Source: Lysobacter sp. BMK333-48F3 (GTDB lineage: Bacteria > Pseudomonadota > Gammaproteobacteria > Xanthomonadales > Xanthomonadaceae). Taken from it: a stretch of DNA of 64,000 nt. Numbering within the stretch: the stretch's first letter is position 1; every line of letters starts with the position of its first letter. The position numbers were made by a program, and so were the translations under genes. The notes beneath the pieces were generated by a model. That model worked only from the letters and a program-made list of their open reading frames with translations. It did not search any database and was not told the origin of the DNA. Below, piece after piece: positions 9,188 to 18,911 of this stretch. The stretch spans positions 4,571,199-4,635,198 of the forward strand of contig NZ_JAIHOO010000001.1 in assembly GCF_019733395.1 (NCBI RefSeq), written 5' to 3'.

Positions 9188-9274
9188 TGGTGCCCGGAGC
9201 CGGACTCGAACCGGCACGGCCGCGAAGCCGGCGGATTTTAAGTCCGCTGCGTCTACCGATTTCGCCATCCGGGC
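9188..9274 (-). tRNA. tRNA-Leu (anticodon UAA)
   Basis: The reverse complement starts GCCCGGATGGCG and ends GGGCACCA, giving an 87-nt class II tRNA with encoded CCA. The anticodon loop CTTAAAA gives UAA, the long variable arm is CGGCTTCGCGGCCG, and the T-arm is GGTTCGAGTCC. It is the last gene of the uvrC-pgsA-tRNA block, matching the place of leuZ after glyW-cysT in enterobacteria. Confidence 0.95.
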
Positions 9275-9356
9275 AGGATGCGGTGACCGGCGTAGCTTAC
9301 CGCATCCGGACCTGGGGCCGGGCCGCGGGTCGCCAGGCGCCGCGCGACGGCGGCGT

Positions 9357-9710
9357 TCACCATTCGCGCGGGGCGATCAGTTCCTCGATGTCGGCCTCGA
9401 AGCCGTAGGCGGCGGCGATGCGGGCGAAGTCGGCTCCGATGCTTTCGCGGGCGACGGTCTCGATCTCGCTGCCGGCGGCGTCGAACGCTTCTCCCAGTGC
9501 GTTGAAGCGCTCGGTCGCGGCGTGGGTCAGCGCGTACAGCGCGGCCAGATCGGCGGGGCGATCGCGTTCGATGCTCAGGCACAGCTCGACCAGGATCGCC
9601 TGCCCGCGTTCGACCAGCTGCGGCGGAAAATAATCGTCCTGCAGCATCTCGCCGAGGAAGACGTGGCCGGCGAGAGCGGGGTTGGCGAGAGCAGGATTGG
9701 CGGTGGGCAT
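9357..9710 (-). CDS. DUF5713 family protein
   Basis: A 117-residue acidic, cytosolic protein. The order FLGEMLQDDYFPPQLVERG, ILVELCLSIE, ALYALTHAATERFNAL, EIETVARESIGADF and AAAYGFEADIEELIAPREW matches the DUF5713 family, which has no known function. Length is normal for the family. The first ~12 residues (ANPALANPALAG) are a short repetitive lead. It sits between two tRNA genes on the same strand but is probably an independent unit. Confidence 0.8.
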   Translation of the reverse strand: MPTANPALANPALAGHVFLGEMLQDDYFPPQLVERGQAILVELCLSIERDRPADLAALYALTHAATERFNALGEAFDAAGSEIETVARESIGADFARIAAAYGFEADIEELIAPREW

Positions 9711-10056
9711 GCGACGGTCCTTGTGTGCGTTCGTGGGCGAATGCGGCGAACACGCGGACGATAGTCGATTCGCGTCGCCGCGATTGCGACCCGCTTACGG
9801 TCCGCCGGATTCGTTGAGCCAATGGCAGGCAGCGCACACGATGGCCGCGCACGAGCGCGACGCCGCAGCTTCGCGCACCGTGCCGCAGGCCTATGCGGCA
9901 ACCGCATGCGCCAGCCGATCCTGCGAACCTGACCGCAGCGAAAACCGCAGTCGCCAAGCGAAGCTTCGGCTGCTCCGCCGAGGGGACGATGCGATGCGGA
10001 AACCAGGCGCGGAGGCCGGCCCCTGACGAATCGGATTGCTGCAAAAACCATAGCCG
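9711..10056. other. Intergenic region, no gene seen
   Basis: About 345 bases between the DUF5713 start and the tRNA-Gly terminator. Frames here have Arg-rich, low-complexity translations; no repeat was recognised. It may hold the DUF5713 promoter. Confidence 0.4.
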
Positions 10057-10088
10057 CCAAAACGACGAAGCCCCGCATCGCGGGGCTT
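10057..10088 (-). terminator. Terminator after promoter-distal tRNA-Gly
   Basis: A 9-bp perfect stem, AAGCCCCGC (10068-10076) with GCGGGGCTT (10080-10088), followed on the minus strand by CGTCGTTTTGG. It lies about 30 bases past the tRNA. Confidence 0.65.
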
Positions 10089-10119
10089 GGGCGTTCGCTG
10101 CCGGAGGCGGCGAAGAATA

Positions 10120-10195
<76 letters not shown>

Positions 10196-10264
10196 TGAAA
10201 CTTTGTTTTACCGTTTTTCGTTACTGCGGCGGACCGACCCTTGGTCTGATCGATGCGCCCGATT

Positions 10265-10338
10265 TGGAGGCCGAGGTCGGAATTGAACCGGCGTACGCGG
10301 ATTTGCAGTCCGCTGCATAACCACTCTGCCACCCGGCC
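10265..10338 (-). tRNA. tRNA-Cys (anticodon GCA)
   Basis: The reverse complement starts GGCCGGGTGGCAGAGTGG and ends CCTCGGCCTCCA; 74 nt with encoded CCA. The anticodon loop CTGCAAA gives GCA. It sits between two identical tRNA-Gly genes, corresponding to cysT in the glyW-cysT-leuZ order. Confidence 0.97.
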
Positions 10339-10402
10339 GGTGACTCGCCACAGCATACTGCCTGCGGTCGCGTCGGCTTGCAATCTCTGCCCGCCTTCGC
10401 TG

Positions 10403-10429
10403 AAAAAACAAGACCCCGCGAAGGGGTCT
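10403..10429 (-). terminator. Strong terminator between tRNA-Gly copy 1 and tRNA-Cys
   Basis: Arms AGACCCC (10411-10417) and GGGGTCT (10423-10429), followed on the minus strand by TTGTTTTTT. It splits the tRNA cluster into at least two transcription units. Confidence 0.8.
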
Positions 10430-10469
10430 GGTTTCTAAACCGATTCCGTTGCCGAAACCGCTTTGAATC

Positions 10470-10545
<76 letters not shown>

Positions 10546-10715
10546 TGAGGAAGCGATATTTTAGGCATGGAAGCGAAAGTGTCAACACCTTTCTTCACGC
10601 CCCGGGACCGCGCCGGACCCGTTCCGGAACCGGTCAAACCGGTTTGGCCGGTTAGACCGCCCCGCGCCGCGATTCCGTGTCCGGATCCGTTGCGCGTCGA
10701 CCGTTTCGTTGCCGA

Positions 10716-11291
10716 TCAGGTCGAAGGCTTGTTCTCGTCGGCGAGCATTATAGGCCATGCCGCGCGCAAATACGCCAGCCCCGACCACAAAGTGAGCAAC
10801 GCCGCCGCGGCGAGCAACCATTCGCCGATCGGAAAGATCGGCAGGCCGAAAAACGGTTCCTGATACAACAGGCAGACCAGCGCGACCATCTGCACGATGG
10901 TCTTGATCTTGCCGATCGCGGCCACTTTGACCGCGGCGCGCTGGCCCAGTTCGGCCATCCATTCGCGCAGCGCCGACACGGCGATTTCGCGGCCGACGAT
11001 GACCGCGGCCCACAGCGTCATCCACACCGTCGGATGCTTCTGCACGATCAGTAGCAGCGCCACCGCCACCATCAGCTTGTCGGCGACCGGATCGAGGAAG
11101 GCGCCGAAGGCCGAGTACTGGTTGTAGCGGCGCGCGATCCAACCGTCGAGCCAGTCGGTGATCGAGGCGAAGGCGAAGATCGACGCGGCGGCGAGGTTGA
11201 CCCACGGGTAGTCGAGGAAGAACACCACCACCAGCACCGGGATCAGGACGATCCGCGCCAGGGTCAGCATGGTGGGTATGGTCAACTTCAT
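10716..11291 (-). CDS. pgsA: CDP-diacylglycerol--glycerol-3-phosphate 3-phosphatidyltransferase
   Basis: 191 residues, the normal length. PgsA makes phosphatidylglycerol phosphate from CDP-diacylglycerol and glycerol 3-phosphate in the inner membrane, the committed step to phosphatidylglycerol and cardiolipin. The CDP-alcohol phosphotransferase motif is complete (DGWIARR...AFGAFLDPVADK, about residues 49-72, with its conserved acidic residues), and several membrane helices follow. The start overlaps the uvrC stop by 4 bases (ATGA), so the two are probably translationally coupled, as in many gammaproteobacteria. Confidence 0.96.
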   Translation of the reverse strand: MKLTIPTMLTLARIVLIPVLVVVFFLDYPWVNLAAASIFAFASITDWLDGWIARRYNQYSAFGAFLDPVADKLMVAVALLLIVQKHPTVWMTLWAAVIVGREIAVSALREWMAELGQRAAVKVAAIGKIKTIVQMVALVCLLYQEPFFGLPIFPIGEWLLAAAALLTLWSGLAYLRAAWPIMLADENKPST

Positions 11292-13213
11292 CGCTCGCTC
11301 CGCTTGCCGTCGGGCGCCGCATCGGCGGCGCCCCGTTGTTTCCTGCTCCGCCCCGCCGTCGCCGCGGCGGCCGGCTCGGCCGGCGCCTCCAGCCCGTGCA
11401 GGGCGGCGTAGATGCGCTCGGCCAGGGCCTCGTTGACGCCCTCCACCCGCGCGATCTCCTCGACGCCGGCGGCCTTGAGCCCGCCCAGTCCGCCGAAGTG
11501 CCGCAACAGATTAGCGCGCCGGCGCGGCCCGATGCCTGGGATGTCCTCCAGCCTACTGCTGTTGCGGGCCTTCTGCCGACGCCCGCGGTGGCCGGTGATG
11601 GCGAAACGGTGCGCCTCGTCGCGGACCTGCTGGACCAGTTGCAGGGCCGGCGACTCCGCGCCCGGACGCACCGTGCGCCCGTCCGGCAGCAGCAGTTCTT
11701 CGTCGCCGGGCCGGCGCGCCGGGCCCTTGGCCACGCCGACCAGGATCACGCCCTCCACGCCCAACTCGTCCAGCGCCGCGCGCGCCTGGGCCACCTGGCC
11801 GGCGCCGCCGTCGATCAGCAGGATGTCGGGCAGCACGCCGTATTCCTCGACCGCGCGCCGGAACCGGCGCGAGATCGCCTGGTTCATCGCCGCGTAATCG
11901 TCGCCCTCGGTGATGCCGGCGATGTTGTAGCGGCGGTACTGGCCGCGCACCGGGCCCTCGGCGTCGAACACCACGCACGAGGCCACGGTCGCCTCGCCCA
12001 TGGTGTGGCTGATGTCGAAGCACTCGATCCGGCCCGGCAAGGCCGGCATGCGCAGCAGCTCGCGCAGCGCTTCGGCGCGGGCCAGCTGGGCGGCGTGGCT
12101 GGTCAGCTCGGTGCCGAGCGAGAGCTCGGCGTTGCGCCGCGCCATGTCCAGGTAGCCGGCGCGCTCGCCGCGCACGTTATGCCTGATCTGCACCCGCCGC
12201 TCGCCCGAGCTGGACAGCGCATGCTCGAGCAGTTCGCGCTCGGGCAGGTCGCGGTCGAGCACGATCTCGCCCGGCGGCGGCTGCTCGGCGTAGTACTGGG
12301 ACACGAACGCGGTCAGCACTTCCTCGGGGTTGTCGCTGCCGCGGGTCTGCGGGAAGAACGCGCGCGTGCCCAGATTGCGGCCGTCGCGGAACGCCAGCAG
12401 CAGCACGCAGGCCGACACGCCCTGCATCGCCACCGCCAGCACGTCCAGGTCGGCGGCGCGGCCGTCGACGTACTGGCGCGCCTGCAGGCTGCGGATGCTG
12501 GCGATCAGGTCGCGCAGGCGCGCGGCGTCCTCGAAGTCCAGGCGCGCGCTGGCCGCTTCCATGTCGCGGCCGAGCTCGTCGGTGAGCTCGTCGCTGCGTC
12601 CTTCCAGGAACAGGCCGGAGCGGCGCACGCTCTCGGCGTAGTCGCGCGCCGGCACCAGGCCGACGCAGGGCGCGCTGCAGCGGCCGATCTGGTGCTGCAG
12701 GCAGGGCCGCGAGCGGTTGCGGAACACGCTGTCCTCGCAGCTGCGCAGGCGGAACAGCTTGTGCATCAGGTTGAGCGTGTCGCGCACCGCGCCGACGCTG
12801 GCGTAGGGGCCGAAGTAGCGCCCGGGCACCGCGCGCGGCCCGCGGTGCATGGCGATGCGCGGCCAGGCCTCGTTGGTCATCAGCACGTAGGGGTAGCTCT
12901 TGTCGTCGCGCAGCAGCACGTTGTAGCGCGGCTTCAGCGACTTGATGAGCTGGTTCTCGAGGATCAGCGCCTCGGCCTCGGTGCGGGTGACGGTGACTTC
13001 CATCCGCGCCGTCTGCGCCAGCATCGACATGATCCGCGCCGACTTGGGCGTGGCGTTGAAATAGCTGGAGACGCGGTTCTTCAGCGCGCCGGCCTTGCCG
13101 ACGTAGAGCACGCCCTCGTCGGCGCCGATCATCCGATACACGCCCGGCGCGGTGCTGAGCTGCTTGACGAAGGCCTTGCCGTCGAACGGCGCGGGCGCGG
13201 CGGCCTGGCTCAT
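11288..13213 (-). CDS. uvrC: Excinuclease ABC subunit C
   Basis: 641 residues. UvrC makes both incisions in nucleotide excision repair after loading by UvrA/UvrB. The GIY-YIG nuclease is at the N-terminus (GVYRMIGADEGVLYVGKAG, then KNRVSSYF). A UVR motif sits around 205-240, the RNase H-like nuclease around 390-540 (ECFDISHTMGE, ILLIDGGAGQ), and tandem helix-hairpin-helix near 565-615 (LEDIPGIGPRRRANLLRHFG). The C-terminal tail is low-complexity Ala/Arg. It begins the uvrC-pgsA-tRNA block. Confidence 0.97.
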   Translation of the reverse strand: MSQAAAPAPFDGKAFVKQLSTAPGVYRMIGADEGVLYVGKAGALKNRVSSYFNATPKSARIMSMLAQTARMEVTVTRTEAEALILENQLIKSLKPRYNVLLRDDKSYPYVLMTNEAWPRIAMHRGPRAVPGRYFGPYASVGAVRDTLNLMHKLFRLRSCEDSVFRNRSRPCLQHQIGRCSAPCVGLVPARDYAESVRRSGLFLEGRSDELTDELGRDMEAASARLDFEDAARLRDLIASIRSLQARQYVDGRAADLDVLAVAMQGVSACVLLLAFRDGRNLGTRAFFPQTRGSDNPEEVLTAFVSQYYAEQPPPGEIVLDRDLPERELLEHALSSSGERRVQIRHNVRGERAGYLDMARRNAELSLGTELTSHAAQLARAEALRELLRMPALPGRIECFDISHTMGEATVASCVVFDAEGPVRGQYRRYNIAGITEGDDYAAMNQAISRRFRRAVEEYGVLPDILLIDGGAGQVAQARAALDELGVEGVILVGVAKGPARRPGDEELLLPDGRTVRPGAESPALQLVQQVRDEAHRFAITGHRGRRQKARNSSRLEDIPGIGPRRRANLLRHFGGLGGLKAAGVEEIARVEGVNEALAERIYAALHGLEAPAEPAAAATAGRSRKQRGAADAAPDGKRSER

Positions 13214-13607
13214 GCGCGCGGCGCCCCCGCGGCGGGCCCGCGCAGGATGTCGTTCGGGAGCACGGCGGCGGAGAGCGTCACAGGCATCGGCGGCGGCAGG
13301 CGGCGGGCGGGAATCCGAAGCGGGTTATGGCGGGAACGGAGCATGAATTGGGTTGATTATGCGCGAGTGCAAGGGCCGCGACCGGGATGCGGCGCTGAAC
13401 CTGTCAGGTGTGCGGTGCGGCGGACGGGACGGCCGTCGACCATCGACCGTAGACCGGCCCCGGGGCGTGGGCATCCAGGGCGCCGGCACCTCGGGCGGCG
13501 GGCTCGGCTCGACCGCGGACGCCCGGTTCGGCGATGTGCGGCTTCGCCCGACCCGCGTTGCGGAACCGGGCCGCGAGCGGCGCAGCCCCTCCGGCCCCCG
13601 GCGGCGC
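13214..13607. other. Intergenic region, no gene seen
   Basis: About 390 bases between the LMW phosphatase stop and the uvrC start. No convincing frame, terminator or repeat. It presumably holds the uvrC-pgsA promoter. Confidence 0.45.
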
Positions 13608-14084
13608 TCAGCCCAGCCGCAGTTCCTGGCGCAGGCGCGCGATCGCGCCGTCGGCGGCGCGGTCGAGCAACTGGAACACGTGCTCGAACTGGTCCGGCCC
13701 GCCGGTGTAGGGATCGGGCACTTCGCTGCCCTCGCCCAACCCGCACCAGTCCAGCAACAAGGCGCTCTGCGCGGTCGCGTCCTTGGGCGCGCGGCCGCGC
13801 ACGTCGCGCAGGTTGGCGCGGTCGGCGCACAGCAGCCAATCGAAGCGGCGGTAGTCGGCGGCCTGGAGCTGGCGCGCGCGCAGGCCGGCGATGTCGATGC
13901 CGTGGCCGGCGGCGTTGGCGATCGAGCGCCGGTCGGGCGGATCGCCGATGTGCCAGTCGCCGGTGCCGGCCGAATCCAGCTCGACCCGGCCGGCGATCGA
14001 GGACGCGGCGATGCGCGCGCGCAGCACGCCCTCGGCCACCGGCGAGCGGCAGATGTTGCCCAGGCAGACCACCAGCAGGCGCAT
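13608..14084 (-). CDS. Low-molecular-weight protein-tyrosine phosphatase
   Basis: 158 residues. The N-terminal P-loop VCLGNICRSPVAEG has the C-x5-R signature (nucleophile Cys and Arg in the first ~20 residues), and the general-acid loop is DPYTGG near residue 127. These enzymes dephosphorylate tyrosine, often on bacterial tyrosine kinases controlling polysaccharide export, or arginine-phosphate. The ATG at 14084 follows the kdsB stop after 2 bases, so it is very likely co-transcribed with kdsB. No partner kinase is in the window. Confidence 0.93.
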   Translation of the reverse strand: MRLLVVCLGNICRSPVAEGVLRARIAASSIAGRVELDSAGTGDWHIGDPPDRRSIANAAGHGIDIAGLRARQLQAADYRRFDWLLCADRANLRDVRGRAPKDATAQSALLLDWCGLGEGSEVPDPYTGGPDQFEHVFQLLDRAADGAIARLRQELRLG

Positions 14085-14086
14085 GC

Positions 14087-14872
14087 TCAGCCGCCCTCGC
14101 CCGCCGCGGCGCCGGCCGCCAGATGCGCCTCGGCGCGGGCCAGGTCCTCGGGGGTATCGACTCCGGGCGGGAACGGTTCCGGCGCGATCCCGACCGCGAT
14201 CCGGTAGCCGGCTTCCAGCGCGCGCAGTTGTTCCAGCGACTCGATCTGCTCCAACCGGCCCGGGCGCAGCTTGGCGAACTTGCGCAGGAAACCGGCGCGG
14301 TAGCCGTAGATGCCGATGTGGCGCAGCCACTCGCCGCCGCCGGGCATGCGGCTGCGGTCCTTGGCGAAGGCGTCGCGCGGCCACGGGATCGGCGCGCGGC
14401 TGAAGTACAGCGCGTCGCCGTTGCCGGCGCGCACCAGCTTGACCGCGTTCGGGTCGAGCAGGATCTCGACCTCGTCGATCGGCGTGGCCAGGGTCGACAT
14501 CTCGGCGCCGCTGTCGCGCAGGGTCGCGGCGGTCGCGGCGATGCCGGCCGCCGGCGCGAACGGCTCGTCGCCCTGCAGGTTGACCACCACCGTGTCGTCG
14601 CCCCAGCCGGCCTGGTCGGCGCATTCGGCCAGGCGGTCGGTACCGGAGGCGTGGTCGGGCGAGGTCATCGCCACCCGCACGCCCTGGCCGTCGAGGGCGC
14701 GGGCGATGCGCTCGTCGTCGGTGGCGATCCAGACCTCGCGCGCGCCGGCGGCGAGCGCGCGCCGGGCGACGTGCAGCACCAGCGGCTCGCCGCCGAGCAG
14801 GCGCAGCGGCTTGCCCGGCAGGCGCGAGGCGGCGTAACGGGCGGGGATGGCGACGACGAAGTCCTGGCTCAT
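14087..14872 (-). CDS. kdsB: 3-deoxy-manno-octulosonate cytidylyltransferase
   Basis: 261 residues, full length. KdsB activates Kdo with CTP to CMP-Kdo for inner-core lipopolysaccharide. Visible are the N-terminal nucleotide-binding [16 protein letters not shown], the [11 protein letters not shown] and [15 protein letters not shown] motifs and [10 protein letters not shown]. It lies 103 bases after lpxK, another lipid A/Kdo gene, and just before the phosphatase gene. Confidence 0.97.
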   Translation of the reverse strand: MSQDFVVAIPARYAASRLPGKPLRLLGGEPLVLHVARRALAAGAREVWIATDDERIARALDGQGVRVAMTSPDHASGTDRLAECADQAGWGDDTVVVNLQGDEPFAPAAGIAATAATLRDSGAEMSTLATPIDEVEILLDPNAVKLVRAGNGDALYFSRAPIPWPRDAFAKDRSRMPGGGEWLRHIGIYGYRAGFLRKFAKLRPGRLEQIESLEQLRALEAGYRIAVGIAPEPFPPGVDTPEDLARAEAHLAAGAAAGEGG

Positions 14873-14975
14873 GTTCGGTTCCGGGGCGAAACGGTGCGGC
14901 CGCGGCGCGCAGGCGCGGGTTGCGGCGGGTAGGACGCAGTCTAGCGGCGCCGGCGCGCCGTGGCGGCGTCCGCGC

Positions 14976-16013
14976 TCAGCGGCGGCGGTGCGCGGCCAGC
15001 TTGTCGATCAGGGCCACCCACAGCGCCTCCGGCAGTTCGGCCCGCACCGGCACGCTGTAGTGCTGTTCGGAGACGAACGCGTCGGGGCCGTCCAGGGCCA
15101 GCTTGACCGCGTCTTTCTCGGTCATCAGCACCGGCAGCTTGCTGCCGAAATCGAAATCGCCGGCGACGTAGCGATGATGGTCGGCGAAGGCGTGCGGGAC
15201 CACCGCGATGCCGAACTCGCGCAGCATGGCGAAGTAGCGCTCCGGGTCGCCGATCCCGGCCACCGCGTGCACGCGCCGGCCGGCGAAGGACGCCAGCGGC
15301 AGCGGCCGGCCGCCGAGCAGCGGCAGGGCCTGGTCGGCGATCAGCCGCATCGGCCATTCGCCGAAGCCGGCGCTCGCCGCCGGATCGCCGGCCGCGCCGG
15401 CCAGGTTGACCACGCGGAAGTCGCAGGTCGCCGCGCGCTCGGGCAGTTCGCGCAGCGGCCCGGCCGGCAGCAGCTGGCCGTTGCCGTAGCGGCGGCGGCC
15501 GTCGATCACTTCGATCTCGATGTCGCGCGCCAGCCGGTAATGCTGCAGGCCGTCGTCGCAGACCACCACGTCGCAGCCGGCCTCGGCCAGGGCGCGCGCG
15601 GCGGCGGCGCGGTCGCGGTCGACCCACACCGGCGCGCCGGTGCGGCGCGCGATCAGCACCGGTTCGTCGCCGCCCAGGCGCGGATCGGTGTCGCGCTCGA
15701 CCCAGCGCGCGGTCTTGGCCTCGTCGCGGCCGTAGCCGCGGCTGGCGATGCCCGGCTTCCAGCCTTCCTGTTGCAGGCGCTGGACCAGGGCGATGCTGAG
15801 CGGGGTCTTGCCGGCGCCGCCGGCGGTGATGTTGCCGACCACCACCACCGGCACGCCGGGGTGGCGGCGGCGCAGCAGGCCCTTGCGGTACAGGCCGCGG
15901 CGCAGGCCGGTCAGCGCGCCGTACAGGCCCGACAGCAGCCGCGCGGAGACCGGCACCGGCAGGTCGTCGTACCAGAACCCGGGCACCCCGGGGCGGCGCT
16001 CGGCGCCGCTCAT
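14976..16013 (-). CDS. lpxK: Tetraacyldisaccharide 4'-kinase
   Basis: 345 residues. LpxK phosphorylates the 4' position of the lipid A disaccharide at the inner face of the inner membrane. The Walker A-like loop [14 protein letters not shown] is around residue 60, preceded by the membrane-associating N-terminus with [19 protein letters not shown] and [10 protein letters not shown] are typical of the family. The ATG at 16013 overlaps the msbA stop by 4 bases, the conserved msbA-lpxK pairing. Confidence 0.96.
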   Translation of the reverse strand: MSGAERRPGVPGFWYDDLPVPVSARLLSGLYGALTGLRRGLYRKGLLRRRHPGVPVVVVGNITAGGAGKTPLSIALVQRLQQEGWKPGIASRGYGRDEAKTARWVERDTDPRLGGDEPVLIARRTGAPVWVDRDRAAAARALAEAGCDVVVCDDGLQHYRLARDIEIEVIDGRRRYGNGQLLPAGPLRELPERAATCDFRVVNLAGAAGDPAASAGFGEWPMRLIADQALPLLGGRPLPLASFAGRRVHAVAGIGDPERYFAMLREFGIAVVPHAFADHHRYVAGDFDFGSKLPVLMTEKDAVKLALDGPDAFVSEQHYSVPVRAELPEALWVALIDKLAAHRRR

Positions 16014-17758
16014 TCGCCGTCCCGGAACTGCATGCGGTGCAGGTGCGCGTACAAGCCGCCCTGCGCCAGCAATTCGGCATGACGGCCGCGTTCGACGATC
16101 CGGCCCTGGTCCAGCACCAGCACCTGGTCGGCATGTTCGATGGTCGACAGGCGGTGCGCGATCACCAGGGTGGTGCGGTCCGGCATCAGCCGTTCCAGTG
16201 CGTCCTGGACCAGGCGCTCGGACTCGGTGTCCAGCGCCGCGGTGGCTTCGTCGAGGATCAGGATCGGCGCGTCCTTGAGCATCGCGCGGGCGATCGCCAG
16301 GCGCTGGCGCTGGCCGCCGGAGAGCTTGCCGCCCTTGGCGCCGATCGCGGTGTTCACGCCGTCGGGCAGTTTGTCGACGAATTCGGCGGCGTTGGCGCCC
16401 TGGATCGCCTGCGCCAGCGCGGCCGGGTCGGCGTCCTGCATTTCGCCGTAGGCGACGTTGGCGGCGATGGTGCCGTCGAACAGCATCACCTGCTGGCCGA
16501 CCAGGGCGATCTGCCGGCGCAGGTCGGCGAGCCGATACTCGGCCAGCGGATGACCGTCGAGCAGGATCTGCCCGGCCTCGGGATCGTAGAAACGCGGGAT
16601 CAGCTTGATCAGGCTGGACTTGCCGCTGCCGGAGCGGCCGACGATCGCGGTCACCGAGCCCGGCTTGGCGACGAAGCTGATGTCCGCCAGCGCCGGCTGG
16701 GCCTGGCCCGGATAACGCGCGGTGACGGCGCGGAATTCGATCAGGCCCTGGCTGCGGGCGAGCGCGCGCTGGCCCTGGTCCGGCTCCTCGGCCGCATCCA
16801 GCACCTCGAACAGGCGCTCGGCCGAAGCGACGCCGCGCTGGAGCATGTTCTGCACGTTGGTCAGCTGACGCAGGGCCGGGATCATCGCCATCATCGACAT
16901 CATCAGGGCGACGAAGCCGCCGGCGCTGAGGCGGCCGGCGGAGGCTTCGTAACCGGCGACCAGCAGCAGCAACGCCAGCCCGGTGGCGCCCATCAGCTGG
17001 ACCATGGCCGAGGCGATGCTGCGGGTGGATTCGACCTTCAGGCTCAGCCGCAGGTAGTCGTTGGCGATCGCGCCGTAGCGCGCCAGCTCGGAGGTCTGCG
17101 CGCCGTAGACCTTCACTTCCTGCTGATTGGACAAGGCCTGGTCGGCCGAGACCAGCAGTTGCGCCCCGCTCTCCTGGATCCGGTGGCTGATCCGGCGGTA
17201 GCGGCGGCCGACCTTGTCCATGACCCAGGCCAGCGGCGGCGCCATCACCGCCACCGCGATCGTGACCTGCCAGTTGGTCCAGATCATCACCGCCAACAAG
17301 GCCAGGGCCTGCAGCGAGTTCTGCACCATCACCTTGAGCGCGTCGACCGCGGCCTGGGCGACCTGGTCGCTGTCCGAGCCCAGCCGCACCAGCATCGACG
17401 GCACCGGCTCGGTGTCGAAGCGCGAACCCGGCAGGCGCAGGTACTTGTCCAGCACCCGCACGCGCAGGTCGCGGGCCACGCCGCGGCCGGACTTGGCCAT
17501 GTAGTAGTCGGTCAGGTACCCGGCCACGCCGCGCAGCACGAACACGCCGACGATCGCCGCCGGCAGCCACAAGGCCACCGCCATGTTCTTGGCGATGAAG
17601 GTCTCGTTGACGATCGGCTCCATCAGCTTGGTGAACGCCGCGCCGGCGCCGGCCTCGATCGCCATGCCCAGCGCCGCGATCCACAGCAGTCCGCGGTAGG
17701 GCCGCGAGAATTCCAGCAACCGGCGATACGTCTGCCAGGGCGAGGCGGCTGCCGTCAC
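16010..17758 (-). CDS. msbA: Lipid A export ABC transporter MsbA
   Basis: 582 residues, the usual MsbA length: six N-terminal membrane helices, then an ATPase with Walker [12 protein letters not shown], signature [14 protein letters not shown] and Walker [13 protein letters not shown]. It flips core-lipid A across the inner membrane. It overlaps exbD upstream (4 bases) and lpxK downstream (4 bases), so it is tightly coupled in one operon. Confidence 0.96.
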   Translation of the reverse strand: MTAAASPWQTYRRLLEFSRPYRGLLWIAALGMAIEAGAGAAFTKLMEPIVNETFIAKNMAVALWLPAAIVGVFVLRGVAGYLTDYYMAKSGRGVARDLRVRVLDKYLRLPGSRFDTEPVPSMLVRLGSDSDQVAQAAVDALKVMVQNSLQALALLAVMIWTNWQVTIAVAVMAPPLAWVMDKVGRRYRRISHRIQESGAQLLVSADQALSNQQEVKVYGAQTSELARYGAIANDYLRLSLKVESTRSIASAMVQLMGATGLALLLLVAGYEASAGRLSAGGFVALMMSMMAMIPALRQLTNVQNMLQRGVASAERLFEVLDAAEEPDQGQRALARSQGLIEFRAVTARYPGQAQPALADISFVAKPGSVTAIVGRSGSGKSSLIKLIPRFYDPEAGQILLDGHPLAEYRLADLRRQIALVGQQVMLFDGTIAANVAYGEMQDADPAALAQAIQGANAAEFVDKLPDGVNTAIGAKGGKLSGGQRQRLAIARAMLKDAPILILDEATAALDTESERLVQDALERLMPDRTTLVIAHRLSTIEHADQVLVLDQGRIVERGRHAELLAQGGLYAHLHRMQFRDGE

Positions 17759-18207
17759 CGAGCGGCCTCCGTCGCCGGCTTGGCCGCGCTGGGTTGCGGC
17801 GGCGCGGTCGCGTTCATGATCCGGCGGAAGCCGAGCTGGCCGAGCGCGTCGTAGACGGTGACCACGGCCTGGTACGGGGTGCGCGCGTCGGCGCGCAGCA
17901 TCACGGTGCGGTCGCGGTCGCTGCCGGCGACCTCGGCGATGGTGGTCTTGAGCGACTCCAGGTCGTCGCGCAGCACTTCGCGGTCGCCGACGAAGTAACG
18001 GCCTTCGGCGTTGACCAGCACGATCAGCGCCTTGCTGGCGTCGCCGGCCGGTTCGCCGGTGGCGCGCGGCAGCTCGAGCTTGAGCACCGAGCGCGCGTCG
18101 AAGGTCGCGGTGACGACGAAGAAGATGATCAGCACCAGAATCACGTCGATCAGCGGGACCAGGTTGATCTCCGGTTCGTCGTCGGCGCGGTGGTCGCGGA
18201 TACGCAT
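17755..18207 (-). CDS. exbD: ExbD/TolR family biopolymer transport protein
   Basis: 150 residues with one N-terminal membrane helix ([19 protein letters not shown]) carrying the conserved helix Asp that takes part in proton flow, then a periplasmic domain. ExbB/ExbD energise TonB or Tol systems with the proton motive force. The ATG at 18207 starts a typical short cytoplasmic tail ([13 protein letters not shown]). It directly follows exbB (11-base gap) and overlaps msbA. ExbB-ExbD upstream of msbA is a recurrent order in xanthomonads; no tonB lies here. Confidence 0.93.
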   Translation of the reverse strand: MRIRDHRADDEPEINLVPLIDVILVLIIFFVVTATFDARSVLKLELPRATGEPAGDASKALIVLVNAEGRYFVGDREVLRDDLESLKTTIAEVAGSDRDRTVMLRADARTPYQAVVTVYDALGQLGFRRIMNATAPPQPSAAKPATEAAR

Positions 18208-18218
18208 GCGGCGCCGCC

Positions 18219-18884
18219 TCAGCCGGCCTGGCCGCCGGCCAGGCGCACCGGCGGACGCGCCTCGTGCGCGCGCGCTTCGGCCGTGCCCGGGGTCAGCACG
18301 TCGACCAGGGCGATGGCCTCGTGCTCCATCGCGACGATGTACTCGGCGATGCGGCCGCGGAACCAGCGGTGGGCCATCAGCGCCGGGATCGCCACGATCA
18401 TGCCGGCGGCGGTGCAGACCAGCGCCTTGCCGATGCCGCCGGCGAGCTGGTTGACGTCGCCGATGCCGTGGTCGTTGATGACCAGGAACATCTGGATCAT
18501 GCCGACCACGGTGCCGAACAGGCCCAGCAGCGGGCCGGCCGCGGAAATCGTGCCGAGCGTGTTCAGGTAACGCTCCATGCGGTGGACCAGATGGCGGCCG
18601 ACGTCCTCGATCCGCTCGCGGATTTCCTCGCGCGGGCGATGGCGCACGTCCAGCGCGGCGGCGAGCAAGGCGCCCAGCGGCGCGGTCGCGCGCAGCGACT
18701 CGATGTGCGCCGGGTCGAGCTTGCCGGAGGCCGCCCAGGTGCGTACTTCCTGGCCCAGATTCGGCGGCAGCACGGCGCGCCGGCGCAGGGTCCACAGGCG
18801 TTCGACGATGATCGCCAGCGCCACCGCCGACAACATCAACAACGGAATCATCGGCCAACCGCCGGCCTTGACCAGTTCCAGCAC
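18219..18884 (-). CDS. exbB: ExbB/TolQ/MotA-family proton channel protein
   Basis: 221 residues. One N-terminal helix (MIPLLMLSAVALAIIVERLW), a large cytoplasmic loop, and two C-terminal helices (TISAAGPLLGLFGTVVGMI and ALVCTAAGMIVAIPALMAHR) with the family's GLFGTVVGMI motif. It forms the channel with ExbD. The gene starts 27 bases after comEC ends. Confidence 0.95.
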   Translation of the reverse strand: MLELVKAGGWPMIPLLMLSAVALAIIVERLWTLRRRAVLPPNLGQEVRTWAASGKLDPAHIESLRATAPLGALLAAALDVRHRPREEIRERIEDVGRHLVHRMERYLNTLGTISAAGPLLGLFGTVVGMIQMFLVINDHGIGDVNQLAGGIGKALVCTAAGMIVAIPALMAHRWFRGRIAEYIVAMEHEAIALVDVLTPGTAEARAHEARPPVRLAGGQAG

Positions 18885-18911
18885 TCGCGAACCTCCGGCC
18901 CGTGGCCGACT

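Noticed and set aside
9188..9300. Integration of the 4.1-9.0 kb island at tRNA-Leu considered
   Set aside because: No integrase gene and no direct repeat of the tRNA 3' end was found on the far side of the island.
11336..14932. Very long open frame on the plus strand (about 1200 codons)
   Set aside because: It is antisense to uvrC, the phosphatase and kdsB, all strongly supported. Its translation is His/Ala/Arg/Gly-rich low complexity, the usual shadow of G+C-rich genes.
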